Assembly (NCBI GenBank): GCA_003990745.1
Contig: RBNI01000594.1
Coordinates: 1-28,937 of the forward strand
Length of the DNA: 28,937 nucleotides
From: Jimgerdemannia flammicorona
Lineage: Eukaryota > Mucoromycota > Endogonomycetes > Endogonales > Endogonaceae
Direction of reading: 5' to 3'
This document shows positions 1-8,860 of this stretch, piece after piece. Under the pieces are notes generated by a model. That model did no database searches, had not been told where the DNA came from, and was given only the letters and a program-made list of their open reading frames with translations. Each line of letters begins with the position of its first letter. Position 1 is the stretch's first letter. The position numbers and the translations under genes are program-made.

Positions 1-1150
1 GCGGATTTTTATTGGAAGAGAACCTAGACTATATAGGCCAAAACCCTCCCCCACCATCCACCAAGCACTGCCCCCCCATTAACCTAGGCTAGCTATTGTC
101 CAGCAGCTCGACCATGCCAGGCGCAGCAGGGCCTATGGCGGCCCGCACCTCATTCTGCGCACCGTGCTCTCCCTACTACCAGGGGAACCCAACCATATGC
201 CAACGACCGAAAGCATATGCCTGAGAACCCAACGTATGTACAAGACCACACCCGAGCCGAATAGAATAGCCCCCGCCACCCCAAAGAGAATGACAGGTAA
301 AGAAAAAACCCTCATCAAAGCACAACATGGTGGGTAGGGCCTGGTTCTCCCAGATGAGGTGAGTAGAGGACTTACACGTGAGGTGGGAGGAAACCCCCAA
401 TACCCCACTACTCAAGCCTGCGGGCCTCGATCACGTTGCTGTGTCAGCTCCTGGTTCCAGTTGAGTGCAGCCAAGACGCCTGAAATGGGTAGCCTCGGGC
501 CCCCCGACCCCCCCTGACGACTGGGGCCTCACCCCGCTACCCGCCAAAAGAAGCTGAGAGTGTCACCTATCACCTAACCGCGCCGCACCAATCAAAAGGC
601 CCCACCGAAGCAGCACCTGCCCCAGCCCCGACGACCGCCCCCAGCCTGGCACCCTACTGGTCCACCGTTATCGCCCTTCCTCCTATCTGTGACGGCCATC
701 TCTCCTCCCATCCCGACTTCACCTGAAAAACAGTCACCTACGCCAGCGCCACACTCGCCGGGAAGCTCGCCAAAGCTCAGAGGGCCCCACTACAGGCACC
801 GAATAACCTGCAGGTAACCTACACTGGCACTTGACACCCAAGGTCGGCCGACACCCTACATAGCCCATGACACACCAAAGACGACACCTTGTTGATGATG
901 GCAAAAGGAAGAAAGCACTGCACCAAAACGGGTACACCCCAGACGCAGCCAGAGGCACCAGAGACTGCGAAAAAGTGAAGAAGACACCGATCAGACATCG
1001 ATAAAGGGGCAACTCATCACCATTGCCCTCCTCCCACCATGCCCATGCAGGCACAGCAAACCAACCCGAGGTAGAGGGGGTAATAATAGGAGAAAGGGGA
1101 CTCGGAAGGTTGCCTACCAAACCTTGTAACCGGTAAGGTAGCGGAGAAAG
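1..1150. other. C-rich segment without a recognised gene
   Basis: The plus strand here is rich in C and poor in G (many CCC/CCCC runs), in contrast to the AT-rich DNA that follows from about 1150. Proline-, serine- and arginine-rich readings are possible on the plus strand and tryptophan/glycine-rich ones on the minus strand, but all are interrupted by stops and none shows a domain I recognise. The skew (G-rich minus strand) resembles the sense strand of the LINE at the other end of the window, so a minus-strand retroelement relic is one possible reading. This is inference only; I saw no endonuclease or reverse-transcriptase motif in it. Confidence 0.4.
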
Positions 1151-1348
1151 GAGCTGGTCATGTTGTGCTCACATGCAGTTTGCTCTTCAATAGCACTTCT
1201 AAAGTTCTGATAGGGGTACAGAATCTTGTGTATCCCTGGAATTGTATAAAAAAGAGTATATCAGAGAGGAGTAAAAAAAAGAGAAATGAGTGCAAGGGAT
1301 TTTGGAACTCTGGAACCCAATCTTCACCAGTGTTGCAGTATCCCAATC

Positions 1349-1720
1349 TCATCCAAACCCCCCTCCTTGCTTTTTTCGCCCCCTCTTTCCTGCCACCTGA
1401 TATTTGATACAATCCTTGCAAATATCATTGATGTGGCAGTAAAGCTCATCACTGTAGAGGTTCCTTACCACCATTACAACCACCTCTCCATGTTCATTAA
1501 TAATGATATAGTTCTCTTTGTCATTGGTTACTCTTGCTGGCCAATGGACCCCTTGGTTGAGAATGATTGACTCCAATTTGAATATAGACTCCCAAGCCTT
1601 GATAATGATGCTGGTACTGCTCATGCTGAATATCTTGCCCTCAAATTTCTCTATTTGATCAGACACTAGATATAGTTGAACTCAGATAACTTTGAACTCT
1701 TCTATCCAATAAAACTGAGC
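1349..1720 (-). pseudogene. Broken unidentified reading frame
   Basis: A 105-residue open stretch (start codon at 1666, stop at 1349) extends upstream in the same frame through one in-frame stop, so the readable block is about 125 residues. It carries a hydrophobic and charged mixture including QGVHWPARV and DICKDCIKYQ, with a C-x2-C pair, and ends in a basic, glycine-rich tail. I do not recognise the family. Because it lies in repeat-rich DNA and its readable part ends in low-complexity sequence, a transposon remnant is more likely than a host gene. There is no visible promoter or intron signal that would rescue it. Confidence 0.3.
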
Positions 1721-1831
1721 CCTGATCTGAAGGACTGAGATAAGTATGCAGACAGGTTACATGCAGATAGGTTGTATGTGGACACCCTTCTTCTTTTAAC
1801 TATTGACAAATCTGTCTCAGGCCGGTTTGTG

Positions 1832-1967
1832 CGCCTGACATACCTACAAACTGATTTACGCGCCCGACGTACCTATAAACCGATTTACGTGCCCGATGTG
1901 CCTACAACCCGATTTACATGCCTGACGTGCCTACAAACCGATTTACACGCCTGCAAGCCGATTCTGG
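1832..1967. repeat. 29-bp tandem repeat, 4 copies plus a partial
   Basis: Units begin at 1832, 1861, 1890 and 1919, each 29 bp and built on a core resembling cctacaaaccgatttac, followed by a partial fifth copy that runs into the 51-bp array. Copies differ mainly by transitions (C/T and G/A), for example gacata, gacgta, gatgtg and gacgtg in the same place. The array directly abuts a different minisatellite. Confidence 0.85.
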
Positions 1968-1994
1968 CGTCTTTGTTCTGTCTCTTCATCTCAC

Positions 1995-2623
1995 ATGGAA
2001 GTGTGTTAATCTTTTCCCTTCTTTCGTGGAAGTGTGCCTTCCTTTATGGGAGTGTGTTAATCTTTTCCCTTCTTTCGTGGAAGTGTGCCTTCCTTTATGG
2101 GAGTGTGTTAATCTTTTCCCTTCTTTCATGGAAGTGTGCCTTCCTTTATGGGAGTGTGTTAATCTTTTCCCTTCCTTCGTGGAAGTGTGCCTTCCTTTAT
2201 GGGAGTGTGTTAATCTTTTCCCTTCCTTCATGGAAGTGTGCCTTCCTTTATGGGAGTGTGTTAATCTTTTCCCTTCCTTCGTGGAAGTGTGCCTTCCTTT
2301 ATGGGAGTGTGTTAATCTTTTCTCTTTCTTCGTGGAAGTGTGCCTTCCTTTATGGAAGTGTGTTAATCTTTTCCCTTCCTTCGTGGAAGTGTGCCTTCCT
2401 TTATGGAAGTGTGTTAATGTTTTCCCTTCTTTCGTGGAAGTGTGCCTTCCTTTATGGAAGTATGTTAATCTTTTCCCTTCTTTCATGGAAGTGTACCTTC
2501 CTTTATAGAAGTGTGTTAATCTTTTCTCTTCTTTTGTGGAAGTGTGCCTTCCTTTATGGAAGTGTGTTAATCTTTTCCCTTCTTTCGTGGAAGTGTGCCT
2601 TCCTTTATGGAAGTGTGTTAATC
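1995..2623. repeat. 51-bp minisatellite, 12 copies plus a partial
   Basis: The octamer gtgttaat recurs at 2003, 2054, 2105, 2156, 2207, 2258, 2309, 2360, 2411, 2462, 2513, 2564 and 2615, exactly every 51 bp. Each unit contains two related half-units of about 25 bp, one with tggaagtgtgccttcc and one with tgggagtgtgttaatc, so the array is a higher-order repeat. Copies differ by few substitutions, and a switch from tgggagtg to tggaagtg occurs part-way along (around 2355). Because 51 is a multiple of three and the unit lacks stops in several frames, long artificial reading frames cross the array on both strands; I see no evidence that it is coding. Confidence 0.93.
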
Positions 2624-2670
2624 TGGGTTGTATGTGGATGGGTTGCATACAGATGGGTTGTATATAGGTG
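2624..2670. repeat. Short 14-15 bp imperfect repeat flanking the minisatellite
   Basis: Three imperfect copies of a unit like tgggttgtatgtgga follow the 51-bp array (2624-2670). Related sequence (aggttacatgcagataggttgtatgtgga) lies on the other side at about 1751-1780, so the 29-bp and 51-bp arrays sit inside a split copy of a third short repeat. A further degenerate relative (gagttgtatgctaacaagttg) appears near 2780-2830. Confidence 0.55.
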
Positions 2671-2679
2671 TGGGTGTTT

Positions 2680-3612
2680 TTTAGAAGGAGACCATGTAAA
2701 AAATGAAGTTAAATAAAACATGGAGATGGGTATTTCAGAAAAAGAGCATGAGTGAGTGAGTGAGTAAGCTGTATGCTGATGAGTTGTATGCTAACAAGTT
2801 GCATGAGTTGCACAAGTTACACAAGATTGCTCACAAAGGCTTACTTCTGTTCCTTTTGAGATCTCTGCCATGCAATACACTGACTCAACAGCTCAGCCAT
2901 CTAAGGCATGTCTCACAATGTCTGCCAGCCTTTCTTCATCTTGATCAGATGTTATAAATAAATTTAGCAGATCTCACCATAGAGCTGTAGACCCTAAGAA
3001 AAGTATAAGATGAATTAGATCATGTTAGGGAAATTTAAATAAATATAAGTAAACAAGTGGCAGCCAAGTGAGCAACCTACATCTACTATCAGCTGCTCCA
3101 AAAAGACTACTGCATACATAGCTATGAGGTCTGTGAATTCTGAGGTCCGAAGGACCACTATGAGTTATTGTCAGAATTCTCCCTCATCCCCACCATTGCT
3201 ACTGCCATCACCACTACCATTGCTATCACCACTGCTATCACCATCATCACTGCCATTGCCATCACTACCACTATTGTCACTACCATTGCCCCTTTGGCTC
3301 TCGATAAGCAGCTTGTGTGCTGCCCATATGAGAAAGAATCTAACATTGTCAGCAGAGAGTGTATTTCCACCTCAAATACTCCCTCTTTTGATGATCATTG
3401 CAGAGTAAAAAATGAGTAGACTGGACTAATATATAAATTAAGGATTGCTGTTTTGTTTACTCATGATGTAGTAGGAAGGAATAAAGAAAAAGAACAAAAA
3501 AAAGAACAAAAGAAGAGAGGGAACAAAAGGAAAGAGTGATGTTACCAAAGTGCAGCAGGAAAAAAAAACAAGAGTGAAATGAACAAAAGAAAGAGTGATG
3601 TCACCAAAGATT
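2680..3612. other. Low-complexity spacer with A-rich tracts
   Basis: No gene is supported here. It holds a gagt tetranucleotide run (2750-2765), a degenerate trinucleotide-based stretch of atcacc/attgcc units (about 3180-3290, which reads as a Thr/Ile run in one frame), and A-rich DNA with two direct copies of a roughly 30-bp block (gaacaaaaggaaagagtgat at 3521 and its relative at 3581) spaced 60 bp apart. Confidence 0.6.
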
Positions 3613-3750
3613 TCAATCTGGATAGATCAATCTGGATAGATCAATCCAGATGGATCAATCTGGATGGATCAATCCAGATCAATCCAGATAGATCAATCCA
3701 GGTAGATCAATCCAGATGGATCAATCTAGATCAATCTGGATCAATCTGAA
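3613..3750. repeat. 14/10-bp tandem array with alternating inverted core
   Basis: Eleven consecutive units all begin with tcaatc and are either 14 bp or 10 bp long, at 3613, 3627, 3641, 3655, 3669, 3679, 3693, 3707, 3721, 3731 and 3741. The 10-bp units lack the last four bases. The core octamer is either atctggat or atccagat, which are reverse complements of each other, so neighbouring units could pair as short hairpins. The degenerate sequence continues to about 3830. Confidence 0.85.
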
Positions 3751-3846
3751 TCAGATCATGAGACCAACCTGAGTTGATTCAAATCCATTACATGATGAAT
3801 CTAAATCAAATCTCATCCAGATCAACTCTATCCATTTGGAGCACTA

Positions 3847-4123
3847 CTCTAAGATACTGGTTTATTTATACAAGTTTGCTAGCTATAAGATGACTAAGCT
3901 TTGATTATATTTCCTATGAGTCACTTTTTACAAGTATTGAATCATTTAAAATCTGCAAAATCTTCAACATCTATGAAGAGTTCAATATTTACAAAAATTT
4001 AACAGTTGTAAAATAACAATGACTGCTATTCATAAGACTATACTATATCAGAAATTAGGTTCAGGTACTGTAATCAAATGTATAATTCCTCTGATTCATA
4101 TTCCTAATTTAGATCAACCATCA
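3847..4123 (-). repeat. 3' LTR of the Gypsy element
   Basis: About 277 bp, alignable over its whole length with 10080-10361; both share blocks such as aagtttgctagctataag and ataacaatgactgctat. On the element's sense strand it starts TGATGG. The differences from the partner LTR are mostly transitions, consistent with RIP-type damage or with age. The outer edge is uncertain by a few bases, because tactctaag versus cactctaag at the two copies could extend the repeat to 3845. Confidence 0.88.
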
Positions 4124-4150
4124 TAACTTCCTCCTAAATAGATAATTTGT
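4124..4150 (-). promoter_or_regulatory. Polypurine tract next to the 3' LTR
   Basis: On the minus strand the bases just inside the 3' LTR read AGGAGGAAG followed by TTA and then the LTR start TGATGG. A purine run at this place primes plus-strand DNA synthesis in LTR retrotransposons. It independently fixes the element's orientation as minus strand. Confidence 0.7.
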
Positions 4151-4490
4151 CTCTAAAATATCCTATTCAAACTCCCAAGCTTCCATGATTTATATCTCCT
4201 TATACCATGCAATTTGCACTATTATATACTCTCAGTATTGTCTCTTGATATATTCAAAGTCTCCTGGAACTACTCTGCAAAGATGGGCTAGAGCTGGCTC
4301 ATCATCCTTGAATATCTTATTGACTTATTTGACAGTTGTGATCTAAGTATGAGAGAGCTGGCACTCTCTAATCTAGTCTTCTTTTCCCATATCTGGCCAT
4401 GAGTTTAATAGCTATCTCAACTTGAAGTATTCTTGAAACTCAGTTTGGTTCTGGTAGGCCTTGAAGTATAAGATTCATAACAAGTGTATC
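4130..4490 (-). pseudogene. Unassigned coding block 3' of integrase
   Basis: Between the integrase GPY/F module and the polypurine tract, the minus strand can be read for roughly 110 residues in one frame. It contains protein-like segments such as FKDDEPALAHLCRVVPGDFE and IVQIAWYKEI. The frame is broken by about seven stops, most of them TAG or TAA that could derive from CAG or CAA by a single C-to-T change, plus one TGA. I do not recognise the domain; it is not a chromodomain as far as I can see. It may be a C-terminal extension of Pol or a separate accessory gene. Confidence 0.5.
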
Positions 4491-4669
4491 TAGACTATAC
4501 TTTGTATACTGTTAAAGGATTCTTCCATAATTGACAACTCAGTAGTACATCATTGTCTTTCTATAGCTCACTGTATAGTACTGATGATCTTGAGAGCTGT
4601 GACAGTACTCTATTAGTTAGTTATGATACTTCTTGAGTTAGTTTCAGTGAATGGTAGTGGGGATGATTG

Positions 4670-5720
4670 TGCCTGAGAGTTTTTGTAGCCAAAAGGTCTT
4701 TTTTATATCTTGCACAAGGTAAGGTCCTTCCCACTTAGGCTCTGGTTTTTATGACCATAAAGCTTCTATTATATTTTGATATACTAGGATCTTGTCTCCT
4801 ATCTTGATAATCTCTAGAGACTTATGGATTTTTTTTACATTATTCTATTATAGTGCCTGTACCTTAGTTATATAATCCTCAGCCTTCTTTCTGATTTGGT
4901 ATAGTCTCTGTATTTCTCCATCCATACAGCATCCTTATTAGATGATAGGGTTTCTTGAGAACTTTCTTCTCTGAACAGTATTTCCCAAGAGGTAAAATGA
5001 GTACTTTGTAATTGAATATTCTGGAGAGCAGATAATGCTATTGGCAGATAGTGATCTCAGTTTTTATAGTTATTGCAGATCTTGGTAATAATATTCTTGA
5101 GGGTCTTGTTGGTTCTTTTTATCTGTCCATTTTCTTAAAGATAGTATGCTGTAGTCCAAATGTGCTAGATCTTGTACTTCTTGTAGAGAACCTTGAAGAA
5201 CTGGTTCACAAATTCTGTTCCTCTGTCTGTAGTTACTTATGTTGGGGTCTTGAATTAGCAGATAATTTCTTTGTGAAAGAAATCAGCTATTGACTATGCA
5301 TTGGCTTCCTTGAGGGGTCCCACCTCTATCTATTTCATGAAAAGGTCTATGATGATAATGATGTATCAGTTGCCAGTCAAAGTCAAGGGTAGAGGACCAA
5401 TTATATCTATTGCAATGTAGACAAATAGTACTGGTTCTATGTATACTAATCCTAGGACTTAATTTTATTAGTCTTGTTTCCATTTCTGGTATTTATCACA
5501 GATCTTGACAAATCATCTGATATCTTCCTCCATTTCTGGCCACCATATTGTCCTTCTTGCTTTATCATATATATTCATTCCTCCTAGATGGCCAAGTTCA
5601 TATACTGATTTCATTGCTTGCTCCTTCTTGTATTCTGGTATGACTAGTAGCTTTTCTTTCTTCAATATTTCTCCATCAGTTTCGAATTGTTTCCATGTTC
5701 TATTGATAATCATTTGTGTC
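4670..5720 (-). pseudogene. Gypsy integrase (zinc-binding, DDE core, GPY/F), inactivated
   Basis: The zinc-binding part is an open stretch (5513-5713) with the H-x3-H-like segment ELGHLGG and the typical RTIWWPEMEEDI end. The catalytic core follows: IDIIGPLP carries the first Asp, TTDRGTEFVNQFF (around 5225) the second. The third acidic residue, the Glu of the NGQ-x-E-R motif, is a lysine here (AAA, complement of 5117-5119), a G-to-A change that would abolish strand transfer. A later segment (WEGPYLVQ, around 4720-4745) matches the GPY/F module of Ty3/Gypsy integrases. Several in-frame stops interrupt the core. Family assignment is secure; activity is clearly lost. Confidence 0.88.
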
Positions 5721-5939
5721 TATTCTTTCAGGTATTGGAGCATCTTTCACTGTTCCAGATAGGTGATATAGAGCTCCTTATTCATGATTGATTTACTGGT
5801 TGGAGGTCCTTTGGAGTATCTGTGAGATGGTATCTGCATTAGCATTGGTTCTTCCTGGGCAGTATATGATGGTTATATTATATCCTTATAACTTCATGAT
5901 CCATCTGGCATAGATTTCTTTGGGTTGCCCAGTGGTCAG

Positions 5940-6225
5940 TAGTCAAGTGAGGGCTGAGTAGTCTATCTGAATGGTGAAGTGTCTTCCAGCAAGATAGTAG
6001 TGGAACTTCTCTACAGCCCAGATGACTGCAAGACATTCCAACTTATAGGATTCATATTCTTTTTCAGCTTCTTGGGTTCCTTGGCTTAGGTATGTAATGA
6101 CATATTCCACTTTGTCTTTCTTTTGAGCTAAGACTGCTCCTAGTCCTTGGATACTTATATCTGTCTGCAGGATGAATTCTTGAGTCCAATCAGGTCTTCT
6201 GAGAATGGGTGCCTGGGTCAATCTG
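5940..6225 (-). pseudogene. Gypsy RNase H domain
   Basis: A 92-residue open stretch runs from 6221 to 5943 and shows the RT-linked RNase H pattern: RRPDWTQEFILQTDISIQGL with the catalytic Asp, then GAVLAQKKDKVEYVITYLSQ, then EKEYESYKLECLAVIWAVEK with the catalytic Glu, and RHFTIQIDYSALT near the end, where the usual D-H is D-Y (His codon changed by a C-to-T transition). The domain removes RNA from the RNA-DNA hybrid. Order and spacing to RT are normal for Ty3/Gypsy. Confidence 0.9.
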
Positions 6226-6229
6226 ACCT

Positions 6230-7120
6230 TAAGCTTGTTGAATACTTTTTGTTACCTACTGGTCCATTGAAACTTAGTATTCTTCTTGTTGAGTTCATAG
6301 ATTGGGCCTGCAATGTTGGAGAATTCTCTGATAAATCAGCAGTAGTATGAGGTAAGTCCTATGAAGGCTTGGGCTTCAGTAACCATAGTGGGCCTTGAGT
6401 ATATTGCTCCTGCTTGAATCTTGAAGGGGTCTATGTGTATTCTGTCTCAATTGATAATGTGGCCAAGATAGATGATCTCAATTTCTGTGAACTTGTACTT
6501 CTTGGGCTTGATATAAAGACTATGATGTCTCAGCTTCTCCTTCATCTGCTAGATGTGCTGCAGATATTCTTCAGCTGTCTTGCTGTAGATGATAATATCA
6601 TCCATATAAACTATTATCCATCTTTCCATATCATAGTAGAAGATTTTGTTCATTATTTACTGGAAGCTCACTGGGACATTGTACATTCTGAATGACATTT
6701 ACAGGTAGATATAGGTTCTATCTGGGGTGATGAAGGCTGATTTCTCACTTGCTGTTTCTGTGAGTCTAATTTGGTGAAATCCTAAGTATAGATCCAAGGT
6801 ACTGTAGTACTGTACTTTATCTCCCAGAGTTATAAGGATGTCATTAATGAGGGGCAGTGGTTGATGATCCTTCTTGGTGACTATATTGAGCTTTCTGTAA
6901 TCAATGTAGAGTCTTGGGGAAAATTATCCAGACTTACTTCCTTTCTTTAGGGCTAGTATGACTGGTGAAGACCAGGGGCTACTGGCCACCTTGATGATAC
7001 TAGCTTCTTCCATCTGCTTGATTTCTTCTCTGAGCCACTCTCAGTAGGCTAGTGGGACAGGTCTTATCTTCTGGAAAATTGGTTTGGTATTTCCAGTATC
7101 TACATCATAATAGTAGTATA
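6230..7120 (-). pseudogene. Gypsy reverse transcriptase domain
   Basis: The N-terminal signature QKIRPVPLAY is at about 7041-7075, the palm motif reading SFRMYNVPVSFQ (the region normally containing FG-L-NAP) at about 6700, and the catalytic YMDD box is exactly at 6597-6608 (VYMDDIIIYS). Both aspartates of YMDD survive. Stops and a glycine-to-arginine change upstream of it show that the domain is dead. It copies element RNA into DNA in the cytoplasmic particle. Confidence 0.92.
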
Positions 7121-7294
7121 GAGTCTTTCCTTTGATATCCTTGAAGTCTGTGGTGAGGACATCCTCAAATTCATAGAGTATTTTCTTGAGCTCCATCTTG
7201 AGTGGGAATTTATTTCCAATAGTATAGCTGTGCTTATTTGTAGTTTTCTCCTTCTTGTACTCCAGCTTAGTGATCTTGGTACTAGTAAATACTC

Positions 7295-7710
7295 CTCTTC
7301 TTATAGATCTAAATTCTTTCCTTTCTCTTTCTGTTTCCTCTAACTTCTTGACTTCCATGATCCTTGGCTAAAGAACTGGGAAGATCAACATCTGTACCAG
7401 TCAGTCCTTCTTCTTGATTGGAAATGGAATCATAGGATTGTAGTTCTTAGTAATAAGATTATTTCTCTAATGTAATCTGAATCAATGACTCCTTCTTCAA
7501 TTGTAATTTCACTCCTAGTCAGGCTGCTTCTTGTTTTGAGAATTCCAACATAGTCCTTTGGAATGGTCATCTCCAGACCAGTTGCAAGTAGCATGATTTT
7601 CTAGGGTTTGAGTACAGTTTCTTCTACTGTAGTGATATCTATTCCAGCTGCATTTTCTGACTTATATTCTGGTAAGACTGCATCAGGATGAATCTTTTGA
7701 ATCTTGATCT
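7295..7710 (-). pseudogene. Trimeric dUTPase domain inside the Gypsy pol
   Basis: All five motifs of homotrimeric dUTPases can be traced in order: motif 1 AAGID (7637-7651), preceded by HPDAVLPEYKSEN; motif 2 RSSL (7520-7531) within TIPKDYVGILKTRSSL; motif 3 GVIDSDY (7472-7492) with its Asp and Tyr kept; motif 4 reading D-stop-LVQML (7387-7407), where the stop is TGA in place of the usual Arg; motif 5 at 7299-7328, the C-terminal P-loop-like arm, where every usual glycine is Glu, Lys or Arg (GAA/AAA/AGA codons, one transition or two from GGA). dUTPase hydrolyses dUTP to dUMP and keeps uracil out of new DNA. It lies directly between the protease and RT, joined to the protease by an acidic linker (EEEDDKPLALLEDSDNEEE). 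A stop at 7601-7603 and the loss of motif 5 make it inactive. Confidence 0.87.
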
Positions 7711-8039
7711 CGATTTCCTCTTCATTGTCACTGTCTTCAAGAAGAGCTAGTGGTTTGTCATCCTCTTCTTCTTTCATTTTCTTTTCTTCTCTTACCTGTT
7801 TCTCAGGGGCTTTCTCTCTTCTTTGGTGATAGATCTCTATGATTTTGCCAGTACACTGATAATACTCATTGACATACTCCATATAGTACATTTGGATCTC
7901 ATAGGAGCAGACTTTTTGTAGTACATATTCTTCTATAATCTTCTTGCACCAGTCTTCTTTGCTCATCCATCCAATTTTCTTCTTCTTTTTCTAAGTTGTC
8001 ACCATGTAGGTCTCCTCTTGTTCACTCTCTTCTTCCTCT

Positions 8040-8480
8040 ATCTTGGGCAGGACTTCTTTGTTGATATTGATGGGAATTTGTATCTTCTGTCCACAGTAGA
8101 TGATCTATATCTTCTGAGCATTCAGATCAATTACTGCCTTGGCTTTGTGAAGCTATTGATTGCTAATAAGGATGTTATAGTTGGTTGCATTGATTACAAT
8201 TATATTCACTGGAATGGTTGCTCCTCTGAACTTAATGGAAACATCTCAGATTTTTTCCAGAGGTGTGACTCTTGTATCATCTACTGTGATAAACACCAAT
8301 TTGGTTACTTTCTCAACTTCCCAACCTAGGTGGTCTGCTGCTTTCTTGCTGAGAAGGCATCCTCCTGCTTCTATATCAATGATAGTCTCAAAGACTTTAT
8401 TCTCAATTTGACAGGTTGCATAGGCAGAGATCTTACAGTTGTCTTTACTTTCTTCTTCTGAGTCCTCTTGAATATTGTTG
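8040..8480 (-). pseudogene. Gypsy aspartic protease (retropepsin)
   Basis: The active-site region reads FETIIDIEAGGCLLSKKAAD, with the catalytic Asp kept (8375-8377) but Glu (GAA, 8369-8371) where the invariant Gly of D-S/T-G should be. Downstream, YNILISNQ-stop-L corresponds to the flap-following segment that normally reads YDILIGxDWL. The frame runs on into the linker before the dUTPase with only a few stops. The enzyme normally cuts the Gag-Pol polyprotein; here the active site is destroyed. Confidence 0.83.
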
Positions 8481-8860
8481 GCCTCAGTTATCTTCCATTC
8501 TTACTCCTTAGTTGTTTTGATACATCTATATCTCATTTACTATCTGAATGTAGGTATTTATACCAGCTGGCCAAAGGTTGCATTGACCTTTTGTTAACTG
8601 AGGTCCTTGAAGATATCATACTTAAAGGTCTTAGTTTTGCAAAGCTTCTTCTTCTTTTCTCCTTTACTGGCTGAAATGGTTCCTTAGATGATATCTTGAA
8701 CAGTCTGTTCTAACTCCATATCTTGATCTATTTCTTCAGCTTGACTTTCTGTAACAGTTTCCATCTGTCTTTCTACTGGGTTCTTCTTGGGTCTTCCTGG
8801 TAGTCTCTTGTAGAGTTCTTTGTGGACATTCTTTTTGATGGTCTGGATAGGATAGGTCTC

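Noticed and set aside
1772..2716. Long open frames across the 51-bp array (314, 220 and 196 residues)
   Set aside because: They exist on both strands because the repeat unit is 51 bp (17 codons) and lacks stops. None has a start context, domain or flanking signal supporting a gene.
3613..3750. CRISPR-like array
   Set aside because: Units are 10-14 bp without unique spacers, in an apparently eukaryotic genome; it is a simple tandem repeat.
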